The position numbers were made by a program, and so were the translations under genes. Below the pieces are notes generated by a model. It worked only from the letters and a program-made list of their open reading frames with translations. It had not been told where the DNA came from and did no database searches. Positions 34,162 through 46,741 of a stretch of 64,000 nt of DNA are shown here, piece by piece (positions within the stretch are counted from its first letter, which is position 1; each line of letters opens with the position of its first letter). Location of the stretch: the NCBI GenBank assembly GCA_036023115.1, contig JAYKKT010000088.1:5016501-5080500 (forward strand). Reading direction: 5' to 3'. The stretch is from Brasenia schreberi (Eukaryota > Streptophyta > Magnoliopsida > Nymphaeales > Cabombaceae).

Positions 34162-34399
34162 TGTTAAAGAGTAATGGATCCAATATTGGATCCATTTTGT
34201 AGTTTTTGTTAATTATACATAAGTAGGGTTAATATGGTCTTTAATGTTTAGAAGTAATATAAGTAGTCATTAGAGAGTGGCAGCAACAACCAAGAAGGTG
34301 CAGAAGTCAACCGACCAAGGTGTTGAAGGGAAGGGAAGTTCCTCTAATCTCTTAGGATTATTACCTGTATTATTTCTCATTGAGTTTCATATCACAACA
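34162..34399 (+). mobile_element. Copia 3' LTR
   Basis: TGTTAAAGAGTAATGG to ATCACAACA, about 90% like the 5' LTR by eye. The palindrome around GGATCCAATATTGGATCC is intact over 24 bases (34173-34196). LINE sequence resumes directly after it. Confidence 0.9.
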
Positions 34400-35980
34400 T
34401 TAACTGCCCATTACTCAAAACCATAAAACATAGATAGGTGTGTTTGATGTTGTATGATATTTATTTTTCAACTTTAATGGTATCTTCTTGTTGCATATAA
34501 TACTTGATGTACATCTCTTTTTTAACTAACCTACATTAATTCTACACATAACATCTCCATCAATTTTTCTTTATGAAAAATTGACTTATGTACTTAAAAC
34601 TTTTCTTACGAAAGATGAAATTTGTGTCAATCTTAAGTACCTGAAGTAACTTAAGTGATCAAACTTATATTCCATATATTCTATCTTTGTTCTATTAAGT
34701 CGGAAGCCTTTACTTTCAAATATTTTTCCATTGTTCTCCTTTTTTATTAAGATTTTCCTTAGATCATCCACTAACACAATGTCATATGCAAATAACATAC
34801 ACCAAGGTACTTTATCTTGAATATGTTTTGTTAACTCATCAATAACCAATATAAATAAATATGAACTTAAAGTTGATTCTTGATATAATAAGATATTAAC
34901 TTCAAAGAAATTTATGAGTCTTTTACTGGTCCTCATACATATGTTTGTACATCATTATATATGTCTCTTATAAGATTAGTGTATGTCAATAGAATACCTC
35001 TTTTTTCGAAAGTTCTCTAAAGGATATCCCTTGCTTCCTATTGTAAGTTTTTCTTATATCAATAAATATCATGTGAAGATTATTTTTTCCTCTAAAATAT
35101 TTCATAATATTTCTCAATAGGTGAATAGCTTCAATAGTTGATCTCCCTCACATGAATCCAAATTGATTCTCTATTATGTTTGATATTTGGCTTAATCTAT
35201 GTTCATTAATTCTTTTCCATAATTTCATTGTATCACCATCAACTTGATGCCCTAATAATTCACATAATTTTGAATCTCTTTTGTTCTTTTATATAGGTAT
35301 AATTGTACTCATCTTCCATTCTTCATGCAACTTTTGGTTTTTTTATATCTCATTTGGTTTTTTCATATTTTATTAAATATTTTTTACGCCAAGTGATACC
35401 CATCTCTCATAGGAATTTTGATACTTTTATAGGTTCTATAGATTTACGAACCTTCATAAGTTTAAGAGCCTCTTTGATTTCATTTCTTTGAATACATTCA
35501 TAGAAATTATGGTTTATAAACTCTTTTGATTAGCTCTCTTAAGCTAATGTTGGTACTTATATTTTTATTAAGAAGCTTATGAAAATATTTTTCCTATTTA
35601 TTAAGTTGCTTTTTTATATAAACCCTTCAAAATTTTGGTTTATGCTTCTTTGATGACCTTTTTTGTTGCTTTTTTATAAGGCTCCCAAGTTTAATCAGTC
35701 TTATTGGTATAATGCAATTTATAACATGCCCTCTTCGCTTTAATCTTATCTTGCACCATTTCATTTAACCACTAAGTTTCCTTTTATATATGCCTCTCTT
35801 AGATTCGCCTAACTCATCATTTGTCATTTTCTTAATATGGTTAGCCATATTGTTTTATATATCTGAAGGTGTACCTACATAAATCAAAGTATCTCTATAA
35901 AGAACTTTCTATTTAAATATCGCTTCTTTCTTATTTTTGGGATTTTACTATTTAGTTCAAGTATATCTATGTACTCTTTA
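34400..35980 (-). mobile_element. RTE LINE, 5' part of the split copy (RT and linker)
   Basis: Continues the LINE of 27122-27358 and 29767-29819. 34936-34586 reads LINFFEVNILLYQESTLSSY, IDELTKHIQDKVPWCMLFAY and ESKGFRLNRTKIEYMEYKFD. The rest is the linker and the end of the endonuclease region, fading out near 35980. With both insertions removed, the copy is about 1.9 kb, truncated at its 5' end and missing the last bases at its 3' end. Confidence 0.8.
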
Positions 35981-36039
35981 TGAGATTTGTGCTGTTATGT
36001 ATGCCTATGTCATCATTCTAATATAGTAACAAAATTACA

Positions 36040-36740
36040 ATACCAGCGATCGATTTTCTTATGAATTACAATACATGTGGTAAAAATATGATTAACCATC
36101 AATTAATTTATGTTGTTAAAAGGTCATACAAAGCTTTTCTCAAATGAAGAACATGGTTTTGAGAATAACAAGGCTAGGAAGAGGTTCCATATAAAACTCT
36201 TATCTTAATGATCCATTTTGGAAAGCATTTTTTACATCCATTTGAAAGATGTCCTAATTCCTAATGGTACTAATAACTATAAGAGTCTGAATTGTGGTCA
36301 TTCTTGCTACTAGGACAAAGGTTTTCTAATAGTCGATTCCGTATTCTTGAGAGTATCTTGTAACAAATACATCGGTTTTATATCTTTCTAAGGTATCATC
36401 ACATTTTGTCTTAACTTTTTCACCTACCTACATGCTATCAACTTTTTTGTTTTAGACACTAATTATTTCTCATGTTCAAGCTTTGTTTAGGGTGTCTAAC
36501 TTATCATTCATACCGTAAAGCCAATCTTGTGATTGTTGAGCTTCTTTAAAGGTTTGATGTTGCCTAATTACTTAGATCATGTTTAAAAGGGCTCTATGTT
36601 GTAGTGAAAAAGTTTTATGGAAAACAAACCTATCAAGGAGTCTTGAATCTTTACTATATCTTCTTAACGTTATAGGTTCATCCATTTTTTAGATTTCTCC
36701 TACTATAATATTTTTCTAATGGAATCCCAATCAATATTGT
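36040..36740 (-). mobile_element. Copia reverse transcriptase fragment
   Basis: The minus strand reads DDTLERYKTDVFVTRYSQEY near 36390, then a degraded GIDY-KTFVLVARMTTIQTL near 36330 and FQMDVKNAF near 36225. These are the N-terminal RT blocks of copia (ERYKARLVAKGYTQ..., QETFAPVAR, QMDVKNAFL). Stops are present. No LTR is seen for it. Confidence 0.7.
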
Positions 36741-37089
36741 AAAATGCATTTTGGTGCCCGTATCACATAGGGCACCGATATGCAATAAATGCATCATGCA
36801 ATTTATTTACTTAATTCTTTAAAAATTAAAAAGTATAATTAATAAATCTAATGCCTAGAAAAATATTAAAATTAATGAACATAAGATATCTAACACAATC
36901 AACATTAAACAAAATTGAATCCAAAAGCTTTATTCGAATGAAAAAGTGAGAATTGAGAAGAGAACTAATAGTTGCAACTTACATCATCGTTAAATACAAA
37001 GTACAAAGTTACAAATTACACAAAGTTAAACTATTGAAAGTCAAAAACCAAAAGTTCGAAACTTAGAATAGAACCATCATCGAATAAAA

Positions 37090-38345
37090 TATAAAAAATA
37101 CAACAATTATTCATTGATTCATTCTACAAAATGTCAATTATATTCAACAAAAGCATCATAATTGTTATAGTCAGGATCACCAACATCATTATCATCCTCA
37201 CTATCACTATCATCTCCATCTTCCTCCTCTACAAGTAGAACTTCCAATCTAACACCTTTGATATCATCATCTCCAATGTAGACATGATGCATTTGTTGGT
37301 TCTAACATGCATCAATACACTTTGCAATCAAGGGTTACATTTATTTTCAATTTAACCTTATCCATTACATCATATATATAAAGCATTGCAAGTCTATCTT
37401 CACAGTCTAGTGTTCTCGTTACCTTAACAAAAGGTAAGTCATCCTAAAAATTTACTATAATTTTTCTAAAAGTTAGCATTAAAAGCACCTACTATAGCAA
37501 TCGATAGTCCCCTTGATTTCATCCATTGAGCTGAGATCCTCAAGCATTAAGTCTATGCAATGTGCAACACATGGGTTTCACATTAAGGATAGATGGTGCA
37601 GCTCAAGTCTCTTATTAGCTACTCTAAAATTTGCAGGATTGTCAGTGATGAATTGAATAACATTTATAACACCTACATCCTCAACAACTTCTTCAAAAAT
37701 AAAAAGGAAATTATTTATAGTTTTATCAATATAGGACAAGTCATATGATTTAAAAACAATATCTACTTGGTGTCATAAACCAAAAAATTCACCAATGATC
37801 TATGTTGACTATTTGTCCAACCACCAGTCATAATAGAGCAACCCGTAAGCTTTCATGACTCCCTAAATTTGTAACCTCATTCATGAATAATATCCACCCA
37901 TTTTTGCAGTAATTTATCCCTCAAAGCATGATAAGTAAGAACCATATAACCTCATCCTATACTAGTAATAGTATATGTCATATTTTGAAAGAAAAATGAA
38001 TTTTGGAACATTAAAAGGAAGGCAATTTTCGTAGTAGAATTCAACACACTTCATATATACTTTATGAAAAACCTCTTTTGAATCGATAATTGATCTAATG
38101 TTTGGTTGAGCATCGAGGGTCATACGTAAGAGAAAAAAATGAATTCATTTAACTACCTCTACCTCCTCTACTACCTCTCATAGTCATCGGGTGACTAGGA
38201 GCTCTTGCATTGGAACAATAACCAACTCCACAACTACTACCACTATAACCTATATTTTTTTTCTTATATCGCTTTTTACTTATCTCTTCGGACATCTGTT
38301 CTTGCTCCTTAGTTTCACCGTAGAGTTTTTCACCATACATCTCTC
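37090..38345 (-). pseudogene. hAT transposase (DUF659) fragment
   Basis: The minus strand from about 38340 has a low-complexity N-terminal linker (RGSRGGRGS region). At 37960-37770 it reads VLTYHALRDKLLQKWVDIIH, then KLTGCSIMTGGWTNSQHRSL VNFLVYDTK, the DUF659 start. Near 37580-37540 a decayed CAAHCIDLMLEDI-type block reads C-THVLHIA. It ends with an acidic tail (EEEDGDDSDSEDDNDVGD) near 37230-37160. There are many stops, and no dimerisation domain is seen between. It is a different copy, on the other strand, from 24690-26417. Confidence 0.7.
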
Positions 38346-38739
38346 AAGAAGCATATTCAAATTGTTGAGATATATCTCAACTGCCTATTTTTACTCTCTC
38401 TCAATCATAATCTTTTTCTCTCATTTGTAGCCTCTAATACTTGCTCAATTTCTTACTTTACTATTTAGACACTTAATGACAAGTACTAGTGTCCTTCTTG
38501 GTTCCCACAAGATGGTGTTCTTCTGAGAAATACTTCAATACTTGACTTCATTGTAAAACATATACTTGTTAATAACCCTATTACCTTAGTATACTAGGAT
38601 GCAATACATTCATATTGGATTGACCTTATCGAAAGCTATCAAGCTGAGAATAGATAAACAAGAGGAAAGAAGAAGCTTTTGGAAGGTAAAGAATCACAAA
38701 ATCTATGAAAACCTCAAATTTCTCAAGATAAGACAAACT
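38346..38739. other. Spacer without supported features
   Basis: About 390 AT-rich bases between the hAT fragment and a LINE end. The sequence GGATTGACCTTATCG at 38618-38632 is the inverse of CGATAAGGTCAATCC at 39236-39250, a short dispersed repeat. Nothing else is seen. Confidence 0.3.
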
Positions 38740-38918
38740 AGAGAGTGAAAATGTTAAAAGAGGAATAGGAAGGTCACAAAAGTGTTTGAAGGAAATAATA
38801 AAAATGATCTACTTTATGTTGAGTTAGTTATTAGCATAGTACATGATCAAGCTCTATGAAAACAAAGAATCCATGTAGTTGATCCCATCTAGTATGAGAA
38901 CAAGGTTTAGTCATGATC
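38740..38918 (+). mobile_element. RTE LINE 3' end fragment
   Basis: Contains AAAATGTTAAAAGAGGAATA, GGTCACAAAAGTGTTTGAAG, AAACAAAGAATCCATGTAGT and CCCATCTAGTATGAGAACAA, the terminal part of the family. It is strongly 5'-truncated. Confidence 0.75.
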
Positions 38919-39015
38919 ATGGGATGCTCTACAATTCTACCTATGGCAGTGTTTTGCCCCATATAGTCTCTTTTAAGCCTAAAAAGAGTAGTTGCCTGCA
39001 GGAAAACCTTATCAA

Positions 39016-39180
39016 ATCTTTTACCATGGGTTTTAATCTCTCCAACACTAATGCACTGGATTATGTCTATCACATCTTTTACCTTGAGGTGCAATTTTTC
39101 CAGCACCAGTGCACTTGATACTTTGAGATCTTATACCATGGGTTGCAATATTTTTGAGCACTAATGCACCAGGTACTATT
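39016..39180 (+). repeat. Three degenerate ~58-bp tandem units
   Basis: Units start near 39016, 39075 and 39131, each with CTTTTACCWTGRGGT-like then CACYARTGCAC. A separate 35-base block (CTCTACAATTCTACCTATGG and onward) at about 38928-38962 recurs at 39282-39318 inside the adjacent LTR. Confidence 0.55.
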
Positions 39181-39191
39181 AAACATGCTTG

Positions 39192-39752
39192 TGTAAAGAA
39201 TTGTTGATATTTGTATTCGGAAGCAACCTAGTATACGATAAGGTCAATCCAGGTGTTGTCCATGAATAATTGTAGAATACACTCTACAATTCTACCTATG
39301 GCAGTGTTTTGCCCCATAAAGAATTGTTGATATTTGTAGTCGGAAGAGGCCTAGAATTGTTGATATTTGTAGTTGAAAGCTGAGAACAACATTAATAATA
39401 CACCCTAGAATGAGTGTTTCGGGTCAAAACAAGTCAAATGCACAAGTCAAGGTGTTGTCCATGAACAATATATTATTAATGTTGTGGGAGACTCTATTAA
39501 TATAGCAACGTACATGAATTACAAAAGAAGTGAAAGGAGAGGGCCTCCAACGGTTGTCCAACAAGCTAACTGTTGGAGGTTGTAGTGCCATTGGGATGCC
39601 CAATAGTTCTCATTGGGTCCCCCAACGACTATCTCTTGGCCAAGACTAACATTCACCATTCATGGGCCCTAGTGGCTTGTGGTCCTATTACAATACGATG
39701 ACTAACATTCATGATCCTAGTGGCCCATGACCCTATTACAACACTCTTAACA
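39192..39752 (-). mobile_element. 3' LTR of a minus-strand copia
   Basis: On the plus strand it runs TGTAAAGAATTGTTGATATT to CAACACTCTTAACA. The polypurine tract of a minus-strand element, GAGGGGG, abuts its inner end at 39753-39759. The partner LTR is 50628-51010. This copy is about 180 bp longer because part of its outer end is duplicated (GAATTGTTGATATTTGTAG three times between 39199 and 39378). Confidence 0.8.
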
Positions 39753-41013
39753 CCCCCTCAAACTTACGGCATGTATACCAAGAGTTTGCCTAACAAAAAG
39801 TTAAATCAAGTTTCTAACAAAGATTTGGTGAAAAAGTCTGTCAACTACATATCAGACAATACATACAGTAATCTTCTTCTTCAAACATTCTTCTTGAACA
39901 AAATGATAATTCATTTCACTTAAGAAAACACAAAAACCATTAGTAGAATATATGTTGACATTTTCACCTGAATCAACATTAGTATACATAGGTAGATCAA
40001 CAGATAAAGAAGAAGTCAAAAGTATCCCCTTGTTCATATAAAAGTACCCGAATCACTAATCTGGCTTTATATATTTTTATGTTATCATTACTATGATTTT
40101 TAATTTTGTAAACCCATCTACATCCAATAATTTTATTGTCCTGAGCTTTGGAACAAGTGACCAAGTTTGAGATTTATCTAATGCATGCAACTCTTCGTGC
40201 ATAGCATCCTCCCATTCTGGATTTTCCTAGGCTACATGATAGAACTTAGGCTCTTTTGCTTATAAAATGGTTGCAATCAAATTATTTTATTGAAATTTGA
40301 AATATTCACAAGATACAAAGCATTGAGGAGGTTTTGAAATTATAGGTTCTAATTGGGAGGTATTTCGATCCCTAGGTTTTCTAGTGTAGTGCAATGAAAA
40401 GGTTCAATGATATGTTGTGTATGAAGAAAAACATCATTTTGAATAACATCAAGGTTATTTTCAAGATCACTATCATTAGTTTTAGTATCCTCTAAGTTGA
40501 AAAAATCATATGAAAAAGATTCTTTATTACTTTCAATGGAGCTAGTTTTATAATTGTAGCTATCTTTAAAAATTTTTACATTCTTATAAACTTATAGTTT
40601 ATCATTGATAGGGTCAAAACATCTATATCCGTTTTTTTCGATTCTATATCCATGAAAAACACATTTAATAGCTTTATCAGACAACTTATCATTTTTATCG
40701 GTATAAATAAAACATATACAACCAAAAACCCTTAGTCTTTCATAATAAGGAGTGAGATTATACAATTTTTTATAAAAAGAAATATTTTTTAAATGGATTG
40801 ACGTCATTCTATTAATGAGATATATGACGGTAAGAGTAGCTTTTACTCATAAGAACTTAGCAACATTACTAGCAATTTAAATGGTTCTACAGGTTTTCTA
40901 TAATGTGCCTACATTTTCTTTCTCTCAACTCATTTTGTTGTAGAGTTTTGGTGTAAGACTTTTGACGTAAATATTGAAGATTGTTTCTATATGTGTTTCT
41001 GCATTTAGCTTCT
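39753..41013 (-). mobile_element. Copia internal region, 3' part (integrase end, RT start)
   Basis: The minus strand reads integrase C-terminal sequence at 40807-40592 (YYERLRVFGCICFIYTDKND, then AIKCVFHGYRIEKNGYRCFD), upstream of it SLTPKLYNKM near 40965, and RT start sequence at 40240-40085 (EDAMHEELHALDKSQTWSLV). Much of RT and RNase H is missing or unreadable toward 39800. The element is cut at 41013 by a plus-strand copia and resumes near 48790. Confidence 0.75.
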
Positions 41014-44000
41014 TGTAATTGGGTTGTATGGATCTCCAATGGATCAAAACATGATCCAGTGGAAGCTAAGTATCACTAGTTTTACTAATTAGAGCATTTC
41101 CATCTTTTAAGTTAGAAATCTGTATAAGTAATGCCCTAAGTGTAATCGTGAAAAGTAAGAGAGGAAATAAGAAGAGAGGTTGCGGCAATTATGATGATGT
41201 TGACCTCCTCCTTGTGCACATTTTTTCATGTAACTTTATTAAGATTTCTATGTATGTTGGTTGAATTCCAACATAGTATGAGAACCTAATTGAGAGGATT
41301 AGTATATGTGTGGGAATGATTCAAAGGTTTGAAGCCACCTAGGGCACCACAGATCATTTTTTTTAGCACAGAATAGTTTTTTCAGCCCAATTGTGAGCAT
41401 GTCAATTTCTTTTATTTTTTGGGCCACATAGTTTTGTTTTAAAGAAAAAGAAGAAGAAAGATCACGATCAACCCTAGAGAAAGGGGCATATCTGACCATG
41501 ATTGATAAAGGGAAGATGGGAGATAGTTGTGAAAATTGTTCCTCAAACAAGGGAGCCTAGATCTATTGAATTAGCCGTGATGGGAAGGTAGTGGTGGGAT
41601 TACTTGACTAGAGACATTCTCAATCACCGTACTACGAATCCTTCCTATTCTAGATAGTATAGGGAAAATGCTTTGGTCAGTACATGACTTATACAATTAA
41701 TAATTTCATCAATAGGCAATACTTTCATATTCTTAGAATTAGCAAAGGACATTTGATTAGCTGTTAAGGATGTCAATGCCCAAAGAAAAAATATAGCCAA
41801 GAAATATGATATCATCGAGAAGATTAGAAAGTGTAAACAAAGTGAAAGATTTATAAGTGACTATTATACAGAACTTAGAGTTTTATGGAAAGAACTGTAG
41901 TTTTATTCTAAGACAAAATATAAAAGTTGTATTCAAGAGTGCAATGAGGAATTTGAAAAGCGAAAAATGTTCGATCTTTTGTGGGGTATCTCGTCGGAAT
42001 ATGAGTCTATAAAAAATAACATTTATAGTAGATAAGAGCTTTCATCATTAAGCACAATATATTCTCTATTACTACAGGGAAAAATTAGAGTCATTTAGAG
42101 AAAAAAAAACAAAATCAGTTCAGAAGCCACAACATTTGTGGGCAGAAATCTTATTAACTCTTCATTTTCTCATGGTAGAGGAGGATATAGACATGGAAAA
42201 GGTAAACCACCACTTACTTATGAAGAGAATGACAAGTTGACTTGCCCTCATTATAAAAAATCAAGATAAACAAAAGAGACATGTTGGGAATTGGTGGGCA
42301 GACCTACCTATTATGAAAACAGGTCTAATAAAGCATATTTTAGTAGTGACTGAAGTGAAAAACAAAATGTATAAAGTAGTGTAAATTCATTAGCCAACAT
42401 GAAAAAAGAATTCAAAATGCTTAAGGCTCATCTGTTTGATTTGCAGACTGCATCCACATCTTCTATTGTTGATTCTTAAGCTACTATGACATATCATTTT
42501 CATTAATAGTTAAGTGTAATGTATTTATTTCTCACTCCAAGGCATGGGTTATTGATTCTGGTGCTATAGATCACGTGATTGGTCAACGAGATTTCTTTCA
42601 TGATTATGAGTTGATTCAGAAAAAATTAATATTAGGTTGGTCGATGAATCTCACACTCCTATTGTTGGAAAAAGAAGTATCATCACACCTTTTGAAAATA
42701 TTGAAAAATGTTCTACATGTTCAAAATATTTTAGTCAATCTATTATAAGTTTTTGTCGTAGATCTAAATTGTCATATAATTTTTTATTCTATCGGCGGTT
42801 TCTTTCAGGAATTGAGGACAGAGAAGATCTTTGGTCAGGGTAGCATGAGGAGAGACCTTTATTTCTACGAGAAAGTCAATGAAACACCAATGTGGTCCAC
42901 CATAATCACAAAAAGTAGAAAGAAAGAATTGTATTTATGGCACCAAAGACTATGACCTTTATCTCTATTTAAAATTAGGATGTTAATGAATGAATTTTCT
43001 CATTATAATGACTTGACCTTAAACTGTGAAATCTGCTAGAAGCTAAACACCATCGTGTTTCATTTCTTTTCAATGAAGAAAAATCTTCTAGACCATTTCA
43101 GATTGTTCATTATCATGTTTGGGTACCGTGTTCTATTACCTCATTATATGGTCATAAGTACTTTATTTCATTCATTGCCAGTTTGTTAATACCCAATTTC
43201 AGCTCACTATTAAAATTTTTATAGTGATAATTGAGGTGAATTTATGTCTCAGTTACTATATTCATATTTTCTAAGCCATGAAATTCTACACCAAACCTCT
43301 TGTTCCTATTCTTCACAGCAAAATGGTATTTTTAAAAGAAAAAACAAACACATTTTAGAAATTGTTAGAACCCTTTTGATTGGTTATAATGTTCCAAAAT
43401 TTTATTGGGCTGAAGTTGTCCTAACAATAGTTTTTCTCATAAATTGTATGTCTAGTAGGCTAAATGGTAATACTCCATTTCATTTCCTATGTAATTCACA
43501 TAAACAATTTCATCTACCTCTAAGGGTGTTTGGATATATTTACTTTGTACATATACACAGTGGCTTGAGAGATAAATTGGATGCTAGAGTTATTAAATGC
43601 ATCTTCTTGGGTTATTCCTCCACTGAATAAGGAAATGTTATGATCTAGAGAAAAAAAAATCATATGTTATGATGAATGTAACTTTTCATGAAAATATATT
43701 ATTTTATGACAATAAAGAAGTTCAACCATCATATTTACATTCACTGATTATGTTACCTATTCCACCAATTAAAGATCAACATGAGTTTGAAAAAGAAGAA
43801 GAGATTCAACCTTCAGAAGAAAAAAAATGGTAGATTTATAAATACCTTCCTCCCACATCAGTATGTATCCTAGATCAAAATCCCTTCCTCTCACATCAGT
43901 CTGCTATTCTAGATCAAAATCTCTACCCGGAATCATATTTGGTTTCTACTCAAGTAACCCCTCCAAATTCCATAAGTGTTTTTGATAATTTATCCATTGC

Positions 44001-44435
44001 ACTTCGAAAGGGAAACGTGAGAATGCAAGATATTCATTGCAGAAGATGGTCTCATATACTAATTATTCTAAAGAGTAATAGTGGCTTGTGGTAAATACAG
44101 ATAATACTAATATCCTAAAAACATTTGAAGAGGCAAAGCAAAATTTAAAGTGAAATACAACAATAAAAGAACAAATTGGAGCACCGGAAAAGAACAAGAC
44201 ATGAGAACTTATACACTTACCACCATAAAGAAAAATTGTGTGATGCAAATAGTTGTATTAAGTGAAGTCTAAGGTCGATGGAAATATAAAAAAAATACAA
44301 AGTTAGGTTAGTGGCCAAAGACTATAGTCAATCATATGGTATTGACTATAGAGAAACATTTGCGCCAATGGAAAAATGAACACTACTAGAATTTTTCTAA
44401 GTGTACTACTTATAAACAAAAATTTTTGATCTTAT
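41014..44435 (+). mobile_element. Plus-strand copia, 5' part (LTR, gag, protease, integrase)
   Basis: The 5' LTR is 41014-41273 (TGTAATTGGGTTGTATGGAT to GAATTCCAACA), followed by a decayed primer-binding site TAGTATGAGAACC. Gag from about 41690 has ISDYYTELRVLWKEL and LSTIYSLLLQGK; a knuckle-like region CPHYKKS--TKETCWELVGR lies at about 42240. The protease motif AWVIDSGAIDHVIG at 42545 keeps the DSG. Integrase at 43090-43630 has QQNGIFKRKNKHILEIVRTL, YWAEVVLTIVFLINCMS and LRVFGYIYFVHIHSGLRDKL. The RT start is near 44240-44430. Stops occur throughout. It breaks off where the gypsy LTR begins, so there is no 3' LTR. Confidence 0.78.
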
Positions 44436-44439
44436 ATGG

Positions 44440-46741
44440 ACTAAAAATATTGCTTACAAAAATTATGCGCGAGCAAGCCAAGAAGTTTATTCAAACTTAT
44501 AAATAGATTTATCTGACTATTCAGCAATTTTGGGCAAGTAGATTCTTGTTATCATAGACCTTCTTCACTCGACACTCAAGGGTTAACCAATATGCTGAGG
44601 AAGAGCGATTTTAAAATCCAAAGTTTTTTTCCAAAACAGTTTCCTCTCAAAATTATTTTTTCAATAGCGTATGCATTTCACTTAGCCAAACCAGTTAATG
44701 TTCTAAGAAAATAGAATTGGTTATGTTTTTCATCAGGGGAGTTTGTATTCTTTTTGTTGTTTTATAGTGATCCAAAAATCTCAAAAATTTTACCTAAGTG
44801 AGAATTAGGTTTGAAGTTTATTGAAAAATTTATTTGTATTTTTGGGGTCTTTGAATGATCAAAATAAAAATTGAGAAAATTTCTAAACGAATACTATTCT
44901 GAAATTCGAGACAGTATATATGATTGAGATACATAGTCTCAATAAAACACTCATATCTCTACATGTATGATTCCAATTTCTATGAAAATTATCAAATGTT
45001 AGATTTTCAGCAAAACTATTTGTGTGGTATTTGGACACCTATGGACCGAGTTATGACGATTATATTGCATCTATCACAGGAATTTTAGCACAGACAGGTT
45101 CAGTTTTAGATTGAGTCTCATCACTAATGATTTTTTTTAATTAATCTTACCCACATCTAAAATTTATGAGATTTTTTCTAGATATTGGTCGGTATGTGAA
45201 TAACTCAAAAACAAAATTTCAGAATATTTTGCTTAGAGATGGTAGCTAGAAAATTTGGGGATCATATAAGATCTATGCGGTATGATGAAATCTACAGAAA
45301 TTTCTTTATAAAAAATAATGATGCATCCATTTAGAACTTTAATGATTTAGTGATCATTCAAAGAATTTTTTCGAGGACTTGTGATCGTTCGAGGAGTAGC
45401 TCATCTACATATAAATTTTTGGGGCATCTCTCGTGAGTTAGATTACTATCTTGGAAAATATATGCAATCAAATCTCAATATCCTCCCACGACACAAACTT
45501 ATGAGTGATTAATCTACCATAAGAGTGATTACTTACTCATATCATCACATGTAAATGTGATAACTATATTCCTCTTATGGCTTCTTGAATTAAATTGGAA
45601 GCAATCAAAACAATGAAGAAAGGAGAGAAGGGGTGATATTATAAATAAGCATAAAATAGATGACAATATATAAGATATAGTGTATATCGAGATAGAAGAA
45701 ACGAAATATCGTATGAGTGGCAGATTCCTCTTACCTATGGCTTTTTCCTTTCGCGCTTTCAGACTTGGATGATCTTCCTTCGTAATGGTATTCCATGAAA
45801 TTGTTGTAATTCTTCAGCTTACAAAAGGTTGGAGATAGTGACTCCTAGCTTACAACAAGAACAAGAGTAGAAAATGAGAGTAGAAGAAGGTGAATTGAAG
45901 CTTCTCCCACTCTAGATTCTTCCTTCCTCCTTCCTTCTTGGTCGAACTCCTCCTTGGGCTAACTTCTTGGCTTGTGGTCTCCTCTCTCTTTATCTCTTGA
46001 TACCCAACCCAAGATAGGTATTTATATACTTCTTGGCTAGCCCAAGAACTTTCTAGGCTAGGGAATGTCATGAGAATATTCCTTTCTAGCTTGTTCCATG
46101 GGCCAACCAGTCAAATGATTGGTCGAGCTTGTTGTGCCACAACCTTCTTGTTGCACCATGGTTCACTCCATCTTGCTTATACCACATTCTAGGCCATCTT
46201 GTTTTACCACAGGGCCATCTTGTTGCACCATGGTTTGGACAATCTTGCATATACCATACCCCAACCTAACTTACATGATTTGGGTAGACCTAGTCCCATC
46301 CGATTACAATCCCATCCATGACTAATGTGACTCTATCCATCATTTAGTCATCCTAATTACAAGTATTCTAGGTTACCTAGGGTAGACGTACAAATCAGTC
46401 GAGTCCTAACATGGGACAACGTAATACTATTATTTTCATGACCGAATTACATCTCTTCATGTTATGTCTCCTGGCTTTTGCTCCATGAGTTGATCCTTTA
46501 ATTTTTTGGACCGTTTTAACTTTCTAACGGGTGTGGGGTCACTTGGTGTAGAACTGTCCTTAATTCACGCCCGATCCATCGCCCAAATTTGAGTTTTTTG
46601 AGGTCCTGCTCCTCCTACTTACCCGACTCTTTTGCAGGTAGAATTTATTTTTGTTTCAGATGCTCCCTTTTTATTTTAAAACCCTTTCTTTTAAAAATAT
46701 ACTTGAAAACAACATGATTTTGGTTGATTTGTGGGTGTTCA
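44440..46741 (-). mobile_element. 3' LTR of a Tat-type Ty3/gypsy element
   Basis: On the minus strand it starts at 46741 with TGTGAACACCCACAAATCAA. Immediately upstream is a polypurine-like tract, ACAAAGAGGAGCATC. A TATA box, GTATATAAATACC, lies at about 46028-46016. The far end is set only roughly by GCTCGCGC near 44470, which also occurs near the end of the solo LTR at 27359-29766. The two LTRs have similar length (2.3-2.4 kb) and first bases but are strongly diverged. Confidence 0.6.

Noticed and set aside
36760..36840. CCCGTATCACATAGGGCACC as an hAT terminus
   Set aside because: No inverse partner or target duplication could be found near 38400.
37180..37260. Run of CATCATC/TCCTC triplets as a coding microsatellite
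   Set aside because: It is simply the acidic C-terminal tail of the minus-strand hAT transposase.
38928..39318. CRISPR-like spaced repeats
   Set aside because: Only two full 35-base copies, unequal spacing, inside a plant LTR context; no array.
46119..46325. 68-residue frame with repeated CFTTGPSCCTMV-like words
   Set aside because: Lies inside the gypsy LTR and comes from a short degenerate repeat (CATCTTGTTGCACCATGG); not a gene.
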